In this document: positions 51,864-62,287 of the stretch, piece by piece
Position numbering within the stretch: the stretch's first letter is position 1
Layout of the letters: each line of letters begins with the position of its first letter
Source of the DNA: Alphaproteobacteria bacterium
Lineage (GTDB): Bacteria > Pseudomonadota > Alphaproteobacteria > Micropepsales > Micropepsaceae
Assembly: GCA_024236055.1 (NCBI GenBank)
Contig: JACKLF010000002.1
Coordinates: 558,001 to 622,000, forward strand
Length of the DNA: 64,000 nt
Reading direction: 5' to 3'
Position numbers and translations under genes: made by a program
Notes under the pieces: model-generated
Database searches by the model: none
What the model was told of the DNA's origin: nothing
What the model saw: only the letters and a program-made list of their open reading frames with translations

Positions 51864-52984
51864 TGTCTGTATTACCTCGACAAGCGGCCGGAGATGGTGG
51901 CTGGTCCGAGGGCCTGGGCCCGTGGGAACCGGTGCTGAAGGACGGCAAGCTTTATGGCCGCGGCGGCGCCGATGACGGCTATGCCATGTTCGCCGCCATC
52001 TCGGCCCTTTTGGCGCTGAAGCAGCAGAACGTGCCCCACGCCCGCACCGTGATTGTGATCGAGGCGTGCGAGGAATCCGGCTCGCCCGACCTGCCTTTCT
52101 ATATCGATCACCTTTCGGATCGCATCGGCACCGTCGATCTGGTCGTGTGCCTGGATTCGGGCTGCGGCAATTACGATCAGCTCTGGCTGACCACAAGCCT
52201 GCGCGGCATGGTGATCGGCAACCTGACCGTGCGCGTTCTGAGCGAAGGCGTGCATTCGGGCGCGGCCAGCGGCATCGTGCCGTCATCCTTCCGCATCGCC
52301 CGCACGCTGCTGAACCGGATCGAGGACGAGACCACCGGCCAGATGAGGCTGGCGGACCTGTTCGTGCCGGTGCCCGAAGATCGTGTGGCGCAGGCGAAAG
52401 CCACCGCCGAAATCCTGGGCGACACGGTATTCACCGAACTGCCCGCTACTTCGGAAAGACAAGACCGATGGCGGCCGATAACGCCGCGCGCATTCTGGAA
52501 AAGACCTGGATGCCGCAACTGGCGATTACGGCGGTGGCCGGTTATCCGCTGCCGGAGAATGGCGGCAATGTGCTGTTGCCCTATACGACCCTGAAACTGT
52601 CGCTGCGCCTGCCGCCACCGCAAAAGAAGGCCGAACCGGCGCGCGCCGCGGTCAAAGCGGCGCGGAAGCCGATCCGCCCTATGACGCTGGGGTGCGATTC
52701 GATGCGCCGCGCGGCAAAGCCTGGCTGGAACGCGCCCACGCTGGCGCCCTGGCTGGAAGCCTCGCTGAACAGAGCCAGCAATGCGGCTTTAGCCATCCGG
52801 CGCTCGCCCAGGTGAGCGGATCGATCCCTTCATGGCCATGCTGGGCGAAATTCCCAGTACGCAGTTCGTGGTGACCGGCGTTCTGGGCCCGCATTCCAGC
52901 GCCGCAGCCCCAGCAATTCCTGCACGCCCGCCGGCCAAAAGATCGCCGCCTGCATCGCGCAGGTGCTGGCAGACCATGTCGACC
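51864..52984 (+). pseudogene. M20-family peptidase pseudogene, N-terminus lost, many frameshifts
   Basis: Relic of a CNDP/carboxypeptidase-like M20 metallopeptidase. Family segments occur in order but in different frames: YYLDKRPEM (51870-51896), then GGADDGYAMF, IEACEESGSPDLP and VCLDSGCGNYD in the next frame (from 51899), then TRPMAADNAARILEKTW, NGGNVLLPYTTLKLSLRLPP and GWNAPTLAPWL, then MAMLGEIPSTQFVVTGVLGPHS and KIAACIAQVLADHV. At least five frame changes and a stop codon separate them. The first metal-binding His (normally YGHLDK) is missing. About the first 80-100 residues are absent and replaced by short repeats. Confidence 0.8.
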
Positions 52985-54740
52985 GTTGGGCCGATCGGTC
53001 GCTGATTTCGTCACCAAACATTAGCGCTTCGGCGAAGCGCGCCGGTGGCGAGCCGAAGGACAGCACCGTGTCGTGATAGGCCTTCAGGTCGAAAGCACCC
53101 TTGTCTTGCGCCCGCCCGCGCATGGCGTCGTGTTCGGCGCGGCCGACGAAATAGGTGGAAAGCTGGCCTGACGACAGTTGCGCGCGGGTCCATTTGCCCG
53201 CCGCCTCGCTTTCCTCCTGAAAGGCGCCCTGCACCATCAGCTTCATCGCCGCGTCCCGGTCCATGCCGTCGCAGTGAATCGCCTGGTCCAGGATCGCGTT
53301 GGTGATGGTGCGCAAGTAAACCTTGAGCTGCGCCAGCCGGTAAAGCGGATCGCCGTCGTAATAGCCTTGCTCGGCCATCATGTTCTCGGCATAGGCCGCC
53401 CAGCCTTCGACGAACGAACCGGACCACAACACGCTGCGAACCATCGACGGGCATGCGTTGGAATGCCAGAGCTGCACATAGTGGCCGGGCATCGCCTCAT
53501 GCACGGCGATGTCGGCGATCGCGCGGTTGTTGTATTCGCGCAGGAAACTGTCGGTCTGCTTTTGCGTCCAGCCGTCGGGAATGGGCGAGACGGCATAGAA
53601 AGTGTCCAGTCCCTTGTCCAGCGGGCCCGGCGAATCGCAATAGGCCACCGCGAAGCCCTGCTGGAACTTGGGCATCAGGATGATTTTCACCGGCGCGTCG
53701 GGCAGGGTGATGAGATTCTTGTCGCGCACGAACGCCGTTGCCCGCGCCACCGCTTCGCGCGACGTCTCGACCAGCCTGTCCGGTTGGGGCCGGTCGGCAT
53801 AACAAAGATCGAGCGCCGCCTGGACCGCCGCCTGTTCGTCCATCCCGTCCGCCCGCGCGCCCAGCACCTGTCTGGCCAGACCGTGCATCTGCCCACGCGT
53901 GTGCGCCAGCGCATCTTCGGCCCGTGCGCGGATATCCCCGCGCGACAGGTCGGAGTTCAGCGTGAAGGCCAGCTTCTCATCGAACAGCGCCGCGCCCAGC
54001 CGGAAATCGCCCTTCGCGCCCGGCACCAGCACCGTATCCAGCCAGTGTTGATGTTCCTTCACCGCGCCGCGCAGCAGATCGGCGGCGGTTTTCAGCTCTG
54101 CCTGGCCCTTTGGCGTCAGGGCATCGGCATGGGGCAGGATCATGGAATCGACGATGTCCATGACGCCCGCATTCTGCTTTGCCGCGGTGCGGGCATGAAC
54201 CGGCGGCACGCGCGCCGGCACAAGGGCGGCGCGCATCTGTTCCAGCAGCAGCGGCAGGCGCTTCATGCGCGCGGCCGCCGATGCCAGCCGCGCGGGCAGC
54301 GGCGCGAAACCGCGCGCCATCAGGGTATAGAGCGCATTGCCGGCGGCCTGCGACCAGCCATAGGCATCCCAGGCCCAGCTTTGCAGCCGCTCATCGTCCC
54401 AGACCATGTATTCAAGCTGGCTTTTCAGGATCGCCGCATCCACCTGGTTGTCCCGCGACAGGCCGGCACGGTCGATTGTCTCCAGTTCGCGCAGCAGCGC
54501 GCGCCAGCGCGCGGTGCGCGCCGCCCGGCCCGGCGCGCTCATGTCATCGATGTCGTGATCGAAACGGTGATCGCCGACGTATGTCGCGGTAATGGGCTGC
54601 AGCGCCAGCCAGCTTTCCAGCCAGCGCCGGCTCAGGGCGTCAAAGGCGGCATCGGCCGCGCCCGCCGCGACGGCGGCCGATGGAACCAGCGCCGCCGATC
54701 CCATCAGGGCGATCGTGGTGCGGCGGGTGGGACAGAACAT
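52830..54740 (-). CDS. Secreted DUF885 peptidase-like protein with unusual C-terminal extension
   Basis: 636-residue exported protein. The N-terminus has a twin-Arg (CPTRRTTIALMGSAALVPSAAVA), possibly a Tat signal. The DUF885 domain fills the rest, with the zincin-like motif HEAMPGHYVQ and, further on, SGSFVEGWAAYAE, as in peptidases related to M32/M3. The conserved part ends near FGSPPARFAEALMFGDE (about residue 574). The last 62 residues are translated from the reverse strand of the M20 relic and look random, so the native stop has probably been lost. The ATG at 54740 follows GGAG. The catalytic core is intact. Confidence 0.83.
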   Translation of the reverse strand: MFCPTRRTTIALMGSAALVPSAAVAAGAADAAFDALSRRWLESWLALQPITATYVGDHRFDHDIDDMSAPGRAARTARWRALLRELETIDRAGLSRDNQVDAAILKSQLEYMVWDDERLQSWAWDAYGWSQAAGNALYTLMARGFAPLPARLASAAARMKRLPLLLEQMRAALVPARVPPVHARTAAKQNAGVMDIVDSMILPHADALTPKGQAELKTAADLLRGAVKEHQHWLDTVLVPGAKGDFRLGAALFDEKLAFTLNSDLSRGDIRARAEDALAHTRGQMHGLARQVLGARADGMDEQAAVQAALDLCYADRPQPDRLVETSREAVARATAFVRDKNLITLPDAPVKIILMPKFQQGFAVAYCDSPGPLDKGLDTFYAVSPIPDGWTQKQTDSFLREYNNRAIADIAVHEAMPGHYVQLWHSNACPSMVRSVLWSGSFVEGWAAYAENMMAEQGYYDGDPLYRLAQLKVYLRTITNAILDQAIHCDGMDRDAAMKLMVQGAFQEESEAAGKWTRAQLSSGQLSTYFVGRAEHDAMRGRAQDKGAFDLKAYHDTVLSFGSPPARFAEALMFGDEISDRSAQRSTWSASTCAMQAAIFWPAGVQELLGLRRWNAGPERRSPRTAYWEFRPAWP

Positions 54741-54826
54741 GATGGCTCCGGCAAGGGCTGCGGCGTGACAGCAAACAGACGTCCAGCCTATCGTCGCGCC
54801 CAAACCCGGCAAGAGAGGAATTGTTC

Positions 54827-55324
54827 ATGGAACGGACAGACAACCAGATGGACGGACAGCCAAGCCGCTATCGCCCGCTGATGTTCTTCCTGCTGGCCAC
54901 ACTGGGCGTGGGCGCCACCGCCAGCCTGTTCACCACCCCCAGCATTCCCGGCTGGTATGCCGGGCTGATCAAGCCCTCCTTCAATCCGCCCAACTGGGTG
55001 TTCGCGCCGGTCTGGACCACGCTCTATGTCATGATGGCGGTGGCGGCCTGGCGGGTGTGGCGCAGGACCGGCCTGAAAGACCGGGCCCTTTACGCCTTCT
55101 GGGCGCAGCTTTTCCTGAACTTCTGCTGGAGCGGAATTTTCTTCGCGCTGCACCAGCCCGGCCTGGCGCTGGCCGAACTGCTGCTGCTGGATGCGGTGCT
55201 GCTGGTCACGCTGGTGCTGTTCTGGGGCCGCGACCGGCTGGCGGGCCTGCTGATGGCGCCCTATCTGGCCTGGACCAGCTTCGCCAGCCTGCTGAACTAC
55301 GAAATCTGGCGCCTGAACGGGTGA
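54827..55324 (+). CDS. tspO: TspO/MBR-family membrane protein
   Basis: 165-residue five-helix inner-membrane protein. WYAGLIKPSFNPPNWVFAPVWT is the signature of the TspO family, and W...LFLNFCWSGIFF and APYLAWTSFASLLNYEIWRLN are also conserved. TspO binds porphyrins and related tetrapyrroles and helps control pigment genes and stress responses. AGAGG precedes the ATG at 54827. It is divergent from the DUF885 gene and lies just upstream of dnaK. Confidence 0.92.
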   Translation: MERTDNQMDGQPSRYRPLMFFLLATLGVGATASLFTTPSIPGWYAGLIKPSFNPPNWVFAPVWTTLYVMMAVAAWRVWRRTGLKDRALYAFWAQLFLNFCWSGIFFALHQPGLALAELLLLDAVLLVTLVLFWGRDRLAGLLMAPYLAWTSFASLLNYEIWRLNG

Positions 55325-55360
55325 AGTTGCCACCGAAAAGGCCCTGATTCGCCCACAAGG

Positions 55361-55389
55361 CTTGGCATTTCCGGGGCCCCTCCCTATAT
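55361..55389 (+). promoter_or_regulatory. RpoH (sigma-32) heat-shock promoter of dnaK
   Basis: CTTG (55361-55364) and CCTATAT (55383-55389) are 18 bases apart. This matches the alphaproteobacterial RpoH consensus CTTG-N17/18-CyTATnT. It lies about 120 bases before the dnaK ATG. Confidence 0.65.
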
Positions 55390-55507
55390 ACCCCCTGTGG
55401 TGAGCATGGGCTTCGGGGCCTTGCTCATTTTGTCAAAGAATTCAATGGGATGGATCGGAGGACGCCGCAAGGGTCAGGACCCCATGCCCGTTTGAGAGGA
55501 ACTCGCA

Positions 55508-57439
<1,932 letters not shown>

Positions 57440-57448
57440 TAGACACAA

Positions 57449-57543
57449 AACCTTCTCCCCCTTCCATGCGAAGCATGTAGAAGGGGGAGGTGGCACAGCG
57501 ATGGGTCGGCGGCGCCGACCGAGCTGTGCCGGAGGGGGTCGAG
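57449..57543 (+). repeat. Palindromic intergenic repeat, copy C
   Basis: Complete two-hairpin element between dnaK and dnaJ: CTCCCCCTTC with GAAGGGGGAG, then GGCACAGC with GCTGTGCC around GGTCGGC/GCCGACC, ending GGAGGGGGTC. It sits 8 bases before the dnaJ ATG, so the hairpins would affect the dnaJ leader. Confidence 0.75.
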
Positions 57544-57550
57544 TTTTATA

Positions 57551-58696
57551 ATGAGCGCCAAGCGTTGCTATTACGAGACCCTGGAGGTCGCAAAAGGCTG
57601 CGACGGAAGCACACTGAAATCCGCCTATCGCAAGCTGGCGATGCAGTTTCATCCCGACCGCAATCCCGGCGACAACACCGCCGAAGTCAAATTCAAGGAA
57701 ATCAACGAGGCCTATGACGTCCTGAAGGACGATCAGAAGCGCGCGGCCTATGACCGTTTCGGCCACGCCGCCTTCGAGGGCGGCATGGGGGCGGCGGGCG
57801 CCCGCGCCGGCGGCCATCCCTTCGGCGATTTCGCCGGCTCGTTCAGCGACGTGTTCGAGGACCTGTTCGGCGACATCATGGGCGCGCGCGCGCGTGGGGC
57901 ACGGCGCAACCGCGGCGCCGACCTGCGCTACAATCTGGAAATCACGTTGGAAGAGGCCTTCAACGGCCGCAGCGCCGAGATCAACATTCCCACCCAGGTC
58001 GCCTGCGACGTGTGCAGCGGATCGGGCGCGGAGCCCGGCCATGCCGCCGAAACCTGTCCCACCTGCGCCGGCCACGGCAAGGTGCGCGCCACCCAGGGCT
58101 TCTTCACCATCGAACGCACCTGCGGCGGCTGCCGCGGCACCGGCAAGATCATCCGCCATCCCTGCAAGGCCTGCCGCGGTTCGGGCCTGATGCAGAAGGA
58201 GCGCACGCTGAATGTCGACGTGCCGCCCGGGGTCGAGGAAGGCACCCGCATCCGCCTGTCGGGCGAAGGCCAGGCGGGGCTGAACGGCGGGCCGTCCGGC
58301 GACCTCTATATTTTCCTGACCGTGCGCGAGCACGCCATCTTCCAGCGCGACGGCCACGATTTGCATTGCCGCGTGCCGGTCAGCTTCGTCACCGCCGCGA
58401 TGGGCGGGTCGATGGAAGTGCCCACCCTGGATGGCGGGCGCGCCAATGTGAAGATTCCCGAAGGCGCCCAGCCGGGCCGCCAGTTCCGCCTGAAGGGCAA
58501 GGGCATGCCGGTGCTGCGCAGCGCCCAGCGCGGCGACCTGTATGTCGAACTGGCGGTGGAAACCCCGGTCAAGCTGTCCAAGCGGCAGAAGGAACTGCTG
58601 CGCGAATTCGAGGCCGAGAGCCAGAGCGGCTGCCACCCGGAGGCCGAAGGCTTCCTGGCCAGGCTGAAGGAATTCTGGAGCGGAAACTGTTCCTGA
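57551..58696 (+). CDS. dnaJ: Chaperone protein DnaJ (Hsp40)
   Basis: 381-residue full-length DnaJ. The J domain (residues about 5-70) keeps HPD in MQFHPDRNPG. A Gly-rich linker follows, then a zinc domain with four CxxCxGxG repeats (CDVCSGSG, CPTCAGHG, CGGCRGTG, CKACRGSG) and the C-terminal client-binding domains. The ribosome site overlaps repeat copy C (GGAGGGGG). It delivers clients to DnaK and triggers its ATPase. It is a type I DnaJ, not a specialised J protein. Confidence 0.95.
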   Translation: MSAKRCYYETLEVAKGCDGSTLKSAYRKLAMQFHPDRNPGDNTAEVKFKEINEAYDVLKDDQKRAAYDRFGHAAFEGGMGAAGARAGGHPFGDFAGSFSDVFEDLFGDIMGARARGARRNRGADLRYNLEITLEEAFNGRSAEINIPTQVACDVCSGSGAEPGHAAETCPTCAGHGKVRATQGFFTIERTCGGCRGTGKIIRHPCKACRGSGLMQKERTLNVDVPPGVEEGTRIRLSGEGQAGLNGGPSGDLYIFLTVREHAIFQRDGHDLHCRVPVSFVTAAMGGSMEVPTLDGGRANVKIPEGAQPGRQFRLKGKGMPVLRSAQRGDLYVELAVETPVKLSKRQKELLREFEAESQSGCHPEAEGFLARLKEFWSGNCS

Positions 58697-58797
58697 CCCC
58701 CTCCGGTTTCAGCTTTCGCTCGCCTCTCAAGAGGTCGGCTTCGCCCGCTGAAACCACCTCCCCCTCCCATGTGCTGACGCACATGAGGGGAAGGCGG
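58695..58797 (-). repeat. Palindromic intergenic repeat, copy D (inverted)
   Basis: Starts at the dnaJ stop codon with ACCCCCTCCGG, has GGTTTCAGC/GCTGAAACC as the second hairpin, and CTCCCCCTCCCATGTG/CACATGAGGGG as the first. The orientation is opposite to copy C, so the two copies bracket dnaJ. The inner sequence is more diverged than in the other copies. Confidence 0.65.
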
Positions 58798-58941
58798 GTC
58801 TGGGCAGGCCCCGGCGCCCAAATCTGCAACGAGCCCTTTCTCCAAGCCGTTCTTTTGCCGTAGGATTTTCCTGTCCTGCCAAGAATTGCCGCAAAGGCCG
58901 GTCGGGAAGGCCAGCCAAAAAGGCCAGAAAGAGATTTCGCC

Positions 58942-59532
58942 GTGACAGCCAGAACATTTCCCCGGCCCCCCTCTCCCCTGGCGGACAATCTGCGCTTCCT
59001 GCGCGCGCTGATCGCGCGGCCCAAGAATGTCGGGGCGGTGCTGCCCTCCAGCCCGGCTTTGTCCCAGGCCATCGCCCGCCAGATCGGCAATCCCCATGCC
59101 GGCCCGGTGCTGGAGCTGGGGCCCGGCACCGGCTCCATCACCCAGGCGATCCTGCAGCATGGCGTGCCGGCGAACCGGCTGACGGCGGTGGAATTCGATC
59201 CCGACCTAGCCGCCGAACTGGCCGGGCGCTATGCCGGGGTGCAGGTGATCGAAGGCGACGCCTTCAACCTGGACAGCACACTGGGGCCGCACAATCGCGC
59301 CCCCTTTGCCGCCATCGTTTCGGGCCTGCCGCTGCTGAATTTCCCGCTGGCCACCCGGCGCACCTATATGGAAGGGCTGGCCCGCCATCTGGCGCCGGGC
59401 GCGCCGATCATCCAGTTCTCCTATGGCACCAACGCGCCGGTCACCCCGCCCAAGGGTTTTGGCGTGCGCCGCGCCGCGCTGGTCTGGGCCAACATCCCGC
59501 CCGCCCGCGTCTGGGTCTATCGCCGCACCTGA
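58942..59532 (+). CDS. Phospholipid N-methyltransferase, PmtA-like
   Basis: 196-residue class I SAM methyltransferase of the short soluble PmtA type. It begins with a basic amphipathic region and FLRALIARPKNVGAVLPSSPALSQAIA, followed by the SAM motif VLELGPGTGSITQAIL, VEFDPDLAAEL and the conserved VSGLPLLNFP. Known members methylate phosphatidylethanolamine to phosphatidylcholine, so it could use the PE made by the pssA/psd products at 9-10 kb. The start is a GTG at 58942. One or three methylation steps cannot be predicted. Confidence 0.8.
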   Translation: MTARTFPRPPSPLADNLRFLRALIARPKNVGAVLPSSPALSQAIARQIGNPHAGPVLELGPGTGSITQAILQHGVPANRLTAVEFDPDLAAELAGRYAGVQVIEGDAFNLDSTLGPHNRAPFAAIVSGLPLLNFPLATRRTYMEGLARHLAPGAPIIQFSYGTNAPVTPPKGFGVRRAALVWANIPPARVWVYRRT

Positions 59533-59561
59533 AAATGCTGCGCCTTATGCTGCAGCAAAAA

Positions 59562-59589
59562 GGTGCAGCATAGCGATCTATGCTGCACC
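59562..59589. terminator. Bidirectional hairpin between convergent genes
   Basis: A perfect 12-bp stem (GGTGCAGCATAG with CTATGCTGCACC) and a four-base loop lies between the PmtA-like gene (+) and pckA (-). AAAAA precedes it, giving a T run on the minus strand, so it best terminates pckA. Confidence 0.65.
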
Positions 59590-59621
59590 CCATATTGCGC
59601 GGTAAGTAGTTGATTTAACTG

Positions 59622-61217
59622 CTATTCAGCCGCCTCGGCCAGGACCGGAGCCGCGGCCAGCACATCGTCCCCGACATGGGCCTCGAACTTCTTGAAGTTC
59701 TCGCGGAACATGCGGGCCAGCTTCTGGGCCTGGGCGTCGTACGCGTCCTTGTCGGCCCAGGTGTCGCGCGGGTTCAGGATGGCCGTGTCCACCCCCGGCA
59801 CCGCCACCGGCACCCGGAAGCGGAAATTGGGATCGACCCGCATCTCCACATTGGCCAGCGATCCGTCCAGCGCGGCGTTGAGCAGGGCGCGGGTCGCCTT
59901 GATCGGCATGCGGTTGCCGGTGCCGAAGGCCCCGCCGGTCCAGCCGGTATTGACCAGCCAGCAGTCGGCCTGGTGCTGGCCGATCAGCTCGCGCAGCAGG
60001 TTGCCGTATTCCGACGGATGGCGCGGCATGAAGGGCGCGCCGAAGCAGGTCGAGAAGGTCGGCTGCGGTTCCTTGCCCAACCCCTTTTCCGTGCCCGCCA
60101 CCTTGGCGGTGAAGCCGGACAGGAAGTGATACATCGCCTGGCTGGGCGTCAGCTTGGCGATGGGCGGCAGCACACCAAAGGCATCGGCGGTCAGCATGAT
60201 GACATTGCTGGGATGGCCGGTGCGCCCGGTGGCGCTGGCGTTGGGGATGAAATCGATGGGATAGGCGGCGCGGGTGTTTTCCGCATAGGTCGCGTCATCC
60301 AGGTCCAGGGCGCGGGTGGCTTCGTCCATCACCACATTCTCCAGCACCGTGCCGAAGCGTTCGGTGGTCGAGAAGATTTCCGGTTCGGCCTCACGGCTCA
60401 GGCGGATCACCTTGGCATAGCAGCCGCCCTCGATGTTGAAGATGCCGTTCTCGCTCCAGCCATGCTCGTCATCGCCGATCAGCGTGCGGCTGGCATCGGC
60501 CGACAGGGTGGTCTTGCCGGTGCCGGAAAGGCCGAAAAATATGGCCGATTTGTCGTCGGCGCCGACATTGGCCGAGCAGTGCATGCTCATCACGCCCTTG
60601 GCCGGCAGCAGATAGTTCATGATGGTGAAGACCGACTTCTTCATCTCGCCGGCATAGGAGGTGCCGCCGATCAGCACGATCTTCTTGGCGAAGTTCACCG
60701 CGATCACCGTGCCGCTGACACAGCCATGGCGCGCCGGGTCGGCGGTGAAGCTGGGCAGGTCGATGATGGTGAATTCCGGGTCGAAGCCCTTCAGCTCCTC
60801 GGCGGTCGGGCGGATCAAGAGGTGATGCACGAACAGCGAGTGCCAGGCATATTCGGTGATGATGCGCACCGAAATGCGGTGGGTCAGGTCGGCGCCGCCG
60901 AACAGGTCCTTGGCGAACAGCTCCTTGCCCTCGGCAAAGGCCATCATGTCGGCATGCAGCGTGTCGAACTGCGCCGGGGTCATCGCCTTGTTGTTGTCCC
61001 ACCACACCGCCTTTTCGGTGCTGTCGTCGCGCACGACGAACTTGTCGCCCGCCGAACGGCCGGTGTGCTGGCCGGTGCGCACCACCAGCGGACCGTTGGC
61101 GGCAACATGGCCTTCCCCGCGGCGCACCGCTTCCTCGTAAAGCGCCGGCGCGCTCAGATTCAGATTCACCCGGGCCAGATTGCGAAGCCCGTGGCGGGCA
61201 AGACTGTTGTCGGACAT
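59622..61217 (-). CDS. pckA: Phosphoenolpyruvate carboxykinase (ATP)
   Basis: 531-residue gluconeogenic enzyme that turns oxaloacetate into phosphoenolpyruvate with ATP. GLSGTGKTTLSAD is the kinase-type P loop, MSMHCSANVG and GGTSYAGEMKKSVF hold the metal and substrate residues, and WLVNTGWTGG is conserved near the C-terminus. The length is normal for the ATP-dependent form. GGAG precedes the ATG at 61217. A hairpin terminator follows its stop. It gives the entry to gluconeogenesis when the cell grows on organic acids. Confidence 0.96.
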   Translation of the reverse strand: MSDNSLARHGLRNLARVNLNLSAPALYEEAVRRGEGHVAANGPLVVRTGQHTGRSAGDKFVVRDDSTEKAVWWDNNKAMTPAQFDTLHADMMAFAEGKELFAKDLFGGADLTHRISVRIITEYAWHSLFVHHLLIRPTAEELKGFDPEFTIIDLPSFTADPARHGCVSGTVIAVNFAKKIVLIGGTSYAGEMKKSVFTIMNYLLPAKGVMSMHCSANVGADDKSAIFFGLSGTGKTTLSADASRTLIGDDEHGWSENGIFNIEGGCYAKVIRLSREAEPEIFSTTERFGTVLENVVMDEATRALDLDDATYAENTRAAYPIDFIPNASATGRTGHPSNVIMLTADAFGVLPPIAKLTPSQAMYHFLSGFTAKVAGTEKGLGKEPQPTFSTCFGAPFMPRHPSEYGNLLRELIGQHQADCWLVNTGWTGGAFGTGNRMPIKATRALLNAALDGSLANVEMRVDPNFRFRVPVAVPGVDTAILNPRDTWADKDAYDAQAQKLARMFRENFKKFEAHVGDDVLAAAPVLAEAAE

Positions 61218-61439
61218 GGAGACTCCAGAGGAAGGCCAGAAGAAAAAGACCCCGATGCGGGGACGGAAATGGCCCGCAACCTACCCCCCCGGAAGGCGCG
61301 TCACAAATGTATACAGATGCGATGAAATAAACTTTCGCTTCAAAGACTTATGCTTTCCGGCACTTTTTGCAGAGCAGCATGACGGGCGGCGCATTTGTCA
61401 CGCCGTTGTCACCCCGCAAAGCCGCGACTAGGAAGGTGC

Positions 61440-62252
61440 ATGACCGTACCGGACACCCCCATGCGTGACGACGAACTGGACCGTTATGCCCGCCATCTGG
61501 TGCTGCGCCAGCTTGGCGGCGCAGGCCAGGCCAGGCTGCGTGCCGCCAGAGTGCTGGTGGTGGGCGCGGGCGGGCTGGGCAGCCCCGCCGCGCTCTACCT
61601 GGCCGCCGCCGGGGTCGGCACGCTGGGCCTGGCCGATGACGACGCGGTCAGCCTGTCCAACCTGCAGCGGCAGATCCTGTTTCGCACCGCCGATGTGGGC
61701 CGCCCCAAGGTGGAGGCGGGGGCAGAGGCGCTGAAGGCCCTCAATCCGGGGGTGCAGGTGATCCCCCATCCGCTGCGGGTGACGGCGGACAATGTCGCCG
61801 GACTGATCGCCGGCTATGACCTGATCGCCGACGGCAGCGACAATTTCCCCACCCGCTTCCTGCTGGGGGACGCCTGTTTTGCCGCCGCCAAGCCGCTGGT
61901 GTCGGCAGCGGTGACCGAGTTCGAGGGGCAGCTTGCGGTCTGGAAAGCCTATGCCGCGCGGGGGCGTCTGCCCTGCCATCGCTGCCTGTTCCCCGCCCCG
62001 CCGCCGCCCGGCAGCGTGCCCAACTGTTCGGAAGCCGGGGTTCTGGGCGCCGCCGCCGGGGTGATGGGGGCGCTTCAGGCGCTGGAAGTGATCAAGGAAA
62101 TCGCCGGAATCGGAGAACCGCTGGCCGGCAAGCTGCTGGTCTATGAGGCGCTGGCGGCGCGGTTTCGCACCATTTTCGTGCCCGCCGACCCGGCCTGCGC
62201 CCTGTGCGGACCGGATGGCGCAAAAGCGCCCCAAAAGTCGCCCCAGGCTTAA
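61440..62252 (+). CDS. MoeB/ThiF/HesA-family adenylyltransferase
   Basis: 270-residue E1-like enzyme that adenylates the C-terminus of a ubiquitin-like sulfur carrier such as MoaD or ThiS. The ATP site VVGAGGLGSPAALYLAAAGVG and DDDAVSLSNLQRQILF are intact; DGSDNFPTRFLL and PNCSEAGVLG (possible active Cys) follow. Two CxxC pairs (CHRC, CALC) bind zinc. No rhodanese domain is attached. MoeB and ThiF roles cannot be told apart without the carrier gene. AGGAAGG precedes the ATG at 61440. The stop codon overlaps a CtrA box. Confidence 0.87.
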   Translation: MTVPDTPMRDDELDRYARHLVLRQLGGAGQARLRAARVLVVGAGGLGSPAALYLAAAGVGTLGLADDDAVSLSNLQRQILFRTADVGRPKVEAGAEALKALNPGVQVIPHPLRVTADNVAGLIAGYDLIADGSDNFPTRFLLGDACFAAAKPLVSAAVTEFEGQLAVWKAYAARGRLPCHRCLFPAPPPPGSVPNCSEAGVLGAAAGVMGALQALEVIKEIAGIGEPLAGKLLVYEALAARFRTIFVPADPACALCGPDGAKAPQKSPQA

Positions 62253-62263
62253 CCCCCGCTTAA
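62249..62263 (+). promoter_or_regulatory. Predicted CtrA binding site (TTAA-N7-TTAA)
   Basis: TTAA-CCCCCGC-TTAA is an exact full CtrA box. It overlaps the stop codon of the MoeB-like gene and lies 24 bases before the ATG of the large unknown gene, where a promoter would be expected. Confidence 0.6.
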
Positions 62264-62287
62264 AACCAAGTCCTGCAAATTACGCAT

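Noticed and set aside
51417..51938. 173-codon plus-strand frame running from the AT-rich island into the M20 relic
   Set aside because: Its start has no good ribosome site, it crosses two short repeats, and its last part is one of the shifted frames of the M20 relic. It is a chance joining of unrelated pieces.
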